This document shows, piece after piece, positions 6,640 through 10,260 of a stretch of DNA of 10,260 nucleotides. The DNA is taken from the NCBI GenBank assembly GCA_050258735.1, contig JBLMZJ010000089.1, positions 1-10,260 on the forward strand, read 5' to 3'. Both the position numbers and the translations under genes were made by a program. The notes under the pieces were generated by a model, which saw nothing but the letters and a program-made list of their open reading frames with translations, was not told the DNA's origin and did no database searches. The DNA is from Syntrophomonas_A sp050258735 (GTDB taxonomy: Bacteria; Bacillota; Syntrophomonadia; Syntrophomonadales; Syntrophomonadaceae). Each line of letters opens with the position of its first letter. Positions within the stretch are counted from its first letter, which is position 1.

Positions 6640-6875
6640 GAGAAGTAGCAGACCGAGCAAAAATGGCGAAGGTAAGTTACTTAAGACGATCTTTCAGTTG
6701 AGGCAAAAATGATAAGCCACCTCAATAGTCATGTTTAGTAGGTTTTCGATGACCCCATTCGCAGTAAGCTCAATCCGAGGCACAAGCAACCCGCGAATGA
6801 GGCGTACTTAGGGTACGTTGATTGAGCGGGGATTGCGAAGTAACGATGAGATTCGTCTGTTTTGACGGTCTGAAG
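6640..6875 (+). ncRNA. Structured RNA, candidate stand-alone HEARO (OMEGA-like) RNA
   Basis: No open frame or protein family is visible here, but the pairing is dense. CAGACCG 6649-6655 pairs perfectly with CGGTCTG 6866-6872 and closes the whole unit. TTGAGG 6698-6703 pairs with CCTCAA 6720-6725. CATTCGC 6756-6762 pairs with GCGAATG 6793-6799. CGTAC 6803-6807 pairs with GTACG 6813-6817. GCTCAATC 6768-6775, inside the CATTCGC helix, pairs with GATTGAGC 6820-6827 outside it, which makes a pseudoknot. The size, pseudoknot and phrases such as ATGTTTAG, GGTTTTCGATGA and GAGGCGTACTTAGGGTACG remind me of HEARO RNA, the guide RNA of IscB/IsrB nucleases; this is recall, not a search. No IscB/IsrB gene is present nearby. 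A structured RNA is well supported; the HEARO name less so (about 0.55). The strand is set by the terminator that follows. Confidence 0.7.
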
Positions 6876-6905
6876 CCCGGAGTTTTACTCCGGGTTTTCT
6901 TATCT
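6873..6905 (+). terminator. Intrinsic terminator after the structured RNA
   Basis: CCCGGAG 6876-6882 pairs with CTCCGGG 6888-6894 around a TTTTA loop, followed by TTTTCTTAT. The GAAG before the stem allows limited G-U/A-T extension but gives no A-tract, so it works best on the + strand. The core and first four tail bases are identical to the glmS terminator. Confidence 0.85.
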
Positions 6906-6937
6906 GTGATCCACTGGATAGGATTTGGGAAATTTCA

Positions 6938-6965
6938 GGCAGGAAAAAATCAATTACCTGTCGAA
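6938..6965 (+). promoter_or_regulatory. Small hairpin with a perfect Spo0A-like box (TGTCGAA)
   Basis: GGCAGG 6938-6943 can pair with CCTGTC 6957-6962 (one G-U). The right arm runs into TGTCGAA 6959-6965, an exact match to the Spo0A 0A-box consensus. It lies about 98 bases before the alcohol dehydrogenase start. A seven-base match can arise by chance, and only one box is seen. Confidence 0.35.
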
Positions 6966-7010
6966 GTTTATAAGAGAAATTAGTCCCAAGTAAATGCGAC
7001 CTAAGACTCT

Positions 7011-7025
7011 ATTTGTCAAGCAAAT
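7011..7025. promoter_or_regulatory. Short inverted repeat upstream of the alcohol dehydrogenase
   Basis: ATTTG and CAAAT are separated by TCAAG about 38 bases before the gene start. It could be an operator half-site pair. It does not match the Rex consensus TTGTGAA(N4)TTCACAA. TTGTCA at 7013-7018 looks like a -35 box but has no -10 at proper spacing, so no promoter is called. Confidence 0.25.
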
Positions 7026-7062
7026 GGCATATATTAAGAATGGGGTGTTATAACTGGAACCG

Positions 7063-8229
7063 TTGTTATTGCCGGGTGAACTGCATTTGCGTAAATTTGT
7101 TGCTCCGGAGATCATTTTTGGTGTCGGAGCCAGTGTCCTGGCCGGCCGGTATGCGCAGAATATGGGGGCTCGGAGGGTAATGGTCGTCAGCGATCCGGGG
7201 GTGGTTGCCGCCGGATGGGCGGGAAAGGTCATAGATTCTCTGGAGGAATCCGGACTGCCTTATGTTCTGTTTGACGGGGTCACCCCTAATTCCAAGTCCA
7301 ATGAGGTAGCGAATGGTGCAGAAATCTACCTGGCTAAAAAATGCGATGCCCTTATTGCTGTAGGCGGAGGCAGTGCCATTGATTGCGCCAAGGCTATAGG
7401 GATAGTAGGGAACAATCATGCACCTATCAAGAAGTTTGAAGGAGTGGACCGGGTAGATGTGGCTATCCCTCCCTTGATCTGTATACCAACCACCGCAGGG
7501 AGTTCGGCAGACGTTTCCCAGTTTGCCATTATCATGGATCAGGAACGCCGGGTAAAAATGGCTATTGTCAGTAAGGCCGTAGTCCCGGATGTCGCATTGA
7601 TAGATCCCACGACCCTGGTTACCATGTCATCTTATTTGTCGGCCTGTACAGGGATGGATGCATTGACCCATGCCATTGAAGCCTATGTCTCCAACGCAAG
7701 TTCGCCTTTGACTGATCTGCATGCCCTTGAAGCCATCCGCCTGATCAGCGGTTATCTGCTCCCCTCAATATCCAGCCCCGAAAACGTCATGCTGAGAGGT
7801 AAGGTGATGCTGGCCAGCATGGAAGCGGGATTGGCCTTTTCCAATGCCATCCTGGGCGCTGTTCACGCCATGGCCCATAGCCTGGGGGGACTGCTCGACC
7901 TGGCGCACGGTGAATGTAATGCAATTTTGCTTGAGCCGGTCATTGCTTTTAATTATTCGGCTGCGCCCGGGAGATATGCTCATGTTGCGCAGGCTATGGG
8001 CATTGATCTTGGTGGTTTATCCGAGATCGAAATAAAACATGCACTGCTAGAACGTATCAGTGATTTACGAAGAAGCGTAGGGATAACCCGGCAGTTGGGG
8101 CAAATCGGGGTAAAACCTGAAGACATACCGGAATTATCCCGTAAAGCCCTGGAAGATGCATGCATGGCCACTAATCCAATAGCCCCGACTTTACAGGAAA
8201 TCGAGGATATATATCATGCCGCCTTCTAA
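7063..8229 (+). CDS. Iron-containing alcohol dehydrogenase (group III, NAD(P)-dependent)
   Basis: A cytoplasmic alcohol/aldehyde oxidoreductase; the exact substrate (butanol, propanediol or other) cannot be read from sequence. The 388-residue product is of normal length. The nucleotide-binding motif GGGSAID is at residues 101-107, followed by PTTAGSSAD (142-150). The four expected metal ligands are present: D199 and H203 in GMDALTHAIEAY, H268 in GAVHAMAHSLGG, and H282 in LAHGECNA. The start is uncertain. TTG 7063 is given, but GGGGTG 7042-7047 is 15 bases away and would suit CTG 7054 (three more residues, 6-base spacing) better; a stop codon at 7051-7053 rules out anything further upstream. 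The 3' end overlaps the next gene by 14 bases. There is no terminator between them, so the two form an operon. Confidence 0.93.
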   Translation: MLLPGELHLRKFVAPEIIFGVGASVLAGRYAQNMGARRVMVVSDPGVVAAGWAGKVIDSLEESGLPYVLFDGVTPNSKSNEVANGAEIYLAKKCDALIAVGGGSAIDCAKAIGIVGNNHAPIKKFEGVDRVDVAIPPLICIPTTAGSSADVSQFAIIMDQERRVKMAIVSKAVVPDVALIDPTTLVTMSSYLSACTGMDALTHAIEAYVSNASSPLTDLHALEAIRLISGYLLPSISSPENVMLRGKVMLASMEAGLAFSNAILGAVHAMAHSLGGLLDLAHGECNAILLEPVIAFNYSAAPGRYAHVAQAMGIDLGGLSEIEIKHALLERISDLRRSVGITRQLGQIGVKPEDIPELSRKALEDACMATNPIAPTLQEIEDIYHAAF

Positions 8230-9847
8230 AAAAAGACCTCCCCAATATGAGGAACTGCGGGAACAATTGATAGGTCTGGGTGAACGCTCTTTACGGAAGA
8301 GTTATTATCCGGCCCTGCAGGAAAAGATAGACGATCTCCAGAGGTTCAGGGCCTTGCTGGATGAGAGTCATGATCTCATCTTTCTTCTGCAGATCCCATC
8401 CGGGTCGATCGTCGACGTAAATGAATCGGTCTGTCAGGAGTTGGGTTACCAACGAGAAAAACTGCTGGCCACATCTTTCGATATATTCATGGCCAAACCG
8501 GATCTGCTGTGGACGGTCGTACATAATCCGGAGACGTCCAATCAAGCCTTTCGCCTGACCTTTACCACCGTATTTAAAAAGTATGACGGGAGCTATTTGC
8601 CGGTTGAGGTCACACTTAGCCAGGTTTCCTTCCAAAAGGTCCACTATGCTGTAGTGGTGGCCCGCGATATTACCGAACGGATCGCGGCGGAGGAAGAATT
8701 GAAGCAAGCCCATCTATTACTGGAACAGCGGGTGGAGGAGCGCACATCGGCTCTCCTGCAGTTGGCTGAATCCCTGAAAGCCGAGATAACCGATCGGAAA
8801 AAAGCGGAAGAACAATTAAAATTTTTGAGTTTACATGATTTTTCTACCGGTTTATATAATCGTGCTTATTTTGCCGAAGAGATTAGGAGACTGGATACCG
8901 GGCGGCATTATCCGGTCAGCATGATCATATGTGATGTGGATGGCCTGAAAATCATTAACGATTCAATGGGGCACGATATGGGTGATCAATTGCTGGTTGC
9001 GGTAGCAAATGCACTGCGGGCCGGAGTTCGGGATGGTGATGTGGTTGCCCGGGTAGGCGGAGACGAATTTGCCATATTGATCCCTCATGTAAATGAGAGC
9101 GCTATGGAACATATCATAAGCAGGATAAAGTCTCAGGTAGACAAACATAACCATAACAAACAGGCAGTACCTATGATAATCTCCATGGGGTACGCAACCA
9201 GTCCGGGTCAGGAAAAGAGCATTGATGACCTGTATCGGGAAGCAGACAATTATATGTACCAGAACAAACTGAACAACCGCCAGGCGTCGGTGAAGGCATT
9301 GACCAAGGCCATTGAAAAGGCTTATAAAATAAAAGATTTTGGCCGGGAGGGACATGGCCGGCGCTTATGGAGATTCAATCAAGCTATGGCTCAGGCCATG
9401 GGCCTGCCGCGTGATCAGGTAAGGCTGCTCAAACTGCTGGTGAAATATCATGATATCGGGAAACTCCGCATAAGTGACAGCATACTGCTGAAACCGGCGT
9501 CATTGACCGCCGAGGAAGAGATGACCATAAAAGGACATTCCGAATATGGCAAGAGGATCGTTCTGGCCATACCGGAACTCGATAAAATATCAGATCTGGT
9601 TTGGAAACATCATGAATGGTGGGATGGCCGGGGATATCCCCAGGGTGCCAGCGGAGAGGATATTCCGTTGCTTTGCCGTATTTTTGCCATCACCGATGCC
9701 TATGAAGCTATGACCGGGTCCCGCCCCTACCGAAATCAGATGGATCACGAAGAGGCGGTCAAGGAACTTAAAAGAATGGCAGGTATCCAGTTCGATCCCG
9801 ATCTGGTAGACATTTTTATCTGGGTAATGGAAAAAGACCGGGCATAA
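8216..9847 (+). CDS. PAS-GGDEF-HD-GYP protein, c-di-GMP synthesis and degradation
   Basis: A 543-residue soluble signalling protein with no membrane segment. A PAS sensor domain spans about 44-155 (DVNESVCQELGY, then ARDITERI). A charged coiled-coil linker runs from about 155 to 200. The GGDEF domain spans about 202-358: LHDFSTGLYNR (206-216), CDVDGLKIINDSMGHDMGD, the intact active-site GGDEF (281-285) and an inhibitory I-site RDGD (272-275) five residues before it. The HD-GYP domain spans about 365-540: H380, HDIGK (412-416), GHSEYG (440-445) and HHEWWDGRGYP (465-475), plus DAYEAMTGSRPYR. Both catalytic modules look intact, so it may be bifunctional. The usual LTGL of GGDEF domains reads STGL here. 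ATG 8216 lies inside the end of the dehydrogenase gene, with GAGG 8203-8206 nine bases upstream, which implies translational coupling. Confidence 0.96.
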   Translation: MPPSKKRPPQYEELREQLIGLGERSLRKSYYPALQEKIDDLQRFRALLDESHDLIFLLQIPSGSIVDVNESVCQELGYQREKLLATSFDIFMAKPDLLWTVVHNPETSNQAFRLTFTTVFKKYDGSYLPVEVTLSQVSFQKVHYAVVVARDITERIAAEEELKQAHLLLEQRVEERTSALLQLAESLKAEITDRKKAEEQLKFLSLHDFSTGLYNRAYFAEEIRRLDTGRHYPVSMIICDVDGLKIINDSMGHDMGDQLLVAVANALRAGVRDGDVVARVGGDEFAILIPHVNESAMEHIISRIKSQVDKHNHNKQAVPMIISMGYATSPGQEKSIDDLYREADNYMYQNKLNNRQASVKALTKAIEKAYKIKDFGREGHGRRLWRFNQAMAQAMGLPRDQVRLLKLLVKYHDIGKLRISDSILLKPASLTAEEEMTIKGHSEYGKRIVLAIPELDKISDLVWKHHEWWDGRGYPQGASGEDIPLLCRIFAITDAYEAMTGSRPYRNQMDHEEAVKELKRMAGIQFDPDLVDIFIWVMEKDRA

Positions 9848-9879
9848 CCGGGAATATAACATACGAAAGCTATTGATAT

Positions 9880-9913
9880 GAGCTTGCAGGTTTGCTACAG
9901 GCTCTTTTGCTTT
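9880..9913 (+). terminator. Probable intrinsic terminator after the GGDEF/HD-GYP gene
   Basis: GAGCTTGCAG 9880-9889 pairs with CTACAGGCTC 9895-9904 (one wobble, one mismatch) around a GTTTG loop, followed by TTTTGCTTT. It lies 33 bases after the stop codon and closes the two-gene operon. Confidence 0.75.
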
Positions 9914-10000
9914 CTGTTCTGGCAAGAGAAGGAATCATTAAATAAAATATCGAATCTAATTCATATTGAGGAGTGCCATCAAAAATTTGGAATGGAGTTT

Positions 10001-10260
10001 ATGATGATAGGTGAAAGAAAAGATCCATATATCTTTTTCATTGTAGTCATTATGATTTTGAGCATTATCATATTGCCCGGCGCAATCGCCCAAGCTGCAG
10101 CAAGCAGTGAGGAAAGCCTTACCAGCCAGTTCAAGGATGTCGGAAATGACAGCAGTAACTTGGTGTACATAAACTACATGAATGCCCGGGGGATATTGGG
10201 CGGATTCCAGGACGGAACCTTCCGCCCCGACGAAGGGCTCACCCGTGCCCAGGCCGCAGT
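10001..10260 (+). CDS. Exported S-layer-homology (SLH) domain protein, N-terminal fragment
   Basis: The gene runs off the window after 86 complete codons. A signal peptide is clear: the charged N-terminus MMIGERKDP, a hydrophobic core YIFFIVVIMILSIIILPG, and AIAQAAA as the likely cleavage region near residues 33-37. An SLH domain follows at about residue 45: QFKDVGND, then YMNARGILGGFQDGTFRPDEGLTRAQAA, the family pattern F-x-D-V ... G-I-x-x-G-x-x-D-G-T-F-x-P ... T-R-A-x-x-A. SLH domains anchor proteins to secondary cell-wall polymers, so the product is probably an S-layer or surface protein. GGAG 9994-9997 is 3 bases from ATG 10001 and 6 from ATG 10004, so the second ATG may be the true start. 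An in-frame ATG 9992 is also possible but has no well-spaced ribosome-binding site. The domain after the SLH repeat cannot be seen. Confidence 0.9.
   Translation, partial: MMIGERKDPYIFFIVVIMILSIIILPGAIAQAAASSEESLTSQFKDVGNDSSNLVYINYMNARGILGGFQDGTFRPDEGLTRAQAA

Noticed and set aside
6640..6875. 6S RNA, tmRNA, RNase P RNA or group II intron fragment for the structured RNA
   Set aside because: It lacks the single rod shape of 6S, the tRNA-like ends and tag frame of tmRNA, the RNase P core motifs, and intron 5' GTGCG or domain V sequences that I can recognise.
7011..7025. Rex (NADH-sensing) operator upstream of the alcohol dehydrogenase
   Set aside because: The inverted repeat ATTTG/CAAAT does not fit TTGTGAA(N4)TTCACAA in arm sequence or spacing.

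Overview
The window reads as chromosomal DNA from an anaerobic Gram-positive-lineage bacterium (Firmicutes, class Clostridia; Syntrophomonas/Desulfotomaculum-like relatives are my best guess). The reasons are the cdaA-cdaR-glmM-glmS gene order, a glmS ribozyme, strong GGAGG ribosome-binding sites with several TTG starts, a Spo0A-type box and an S-layer-homology protein. The taxonomic call is inference. Every gene lies on the + strand.

Region 1 (1-4316) is a c-di-AMP and cell-wall precursor cluster. It holds the C-terminal end of the diadenylate cyclase CdaA, its membrane partner CdaR (YbbR repeats), a COG2509-type FAD-dependent oxidoreductase sitting between cdaR and glmM, and phosphoglucosamine mutase GlmM. 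The gap before glmM carries two different repeat-like elements. Region 2 (4317-6634) is glmS, which makes the glucosamine-6-phosphate that GlmM uses. It has its own putative promoter, a 360-base leader containing a clear glmS ribozyme, and a strong terminator. CdaA/CdaR and GlmM/GlmS together link c-di-AMP signalling to UDP-GlcNAc and peptidoglycan supply.

Region 3 (6635-7062) is non-coding but highly structured. A roughly 225-base segment has a long-range closing helix, several internal helices and a pseudoknot. It looks like a stand-alone HEARO (OMEGA-type) RNA with no IscB/IsrB protein gene beside it. It is flanked by two identical terminator hairpins. After it come a small hairpin with a perfect Spo0A-like box and a short inverted repeat, leading into the next operon.

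Region 4 (7063-9913) is a two-gene operon: an iron-containing alcohol dehydrogenase overlapping a PAS-GGDEF-HD-GYP protein, which has intact motifs for both making and degrading c-di-GMP. A terminator follows. Region 5 (10001-10260) is the start of an exported S-layer-homology protein that runs off the window. No tRNA, rRNA, CRISPR array, transposase gene or prophage gene was seen.
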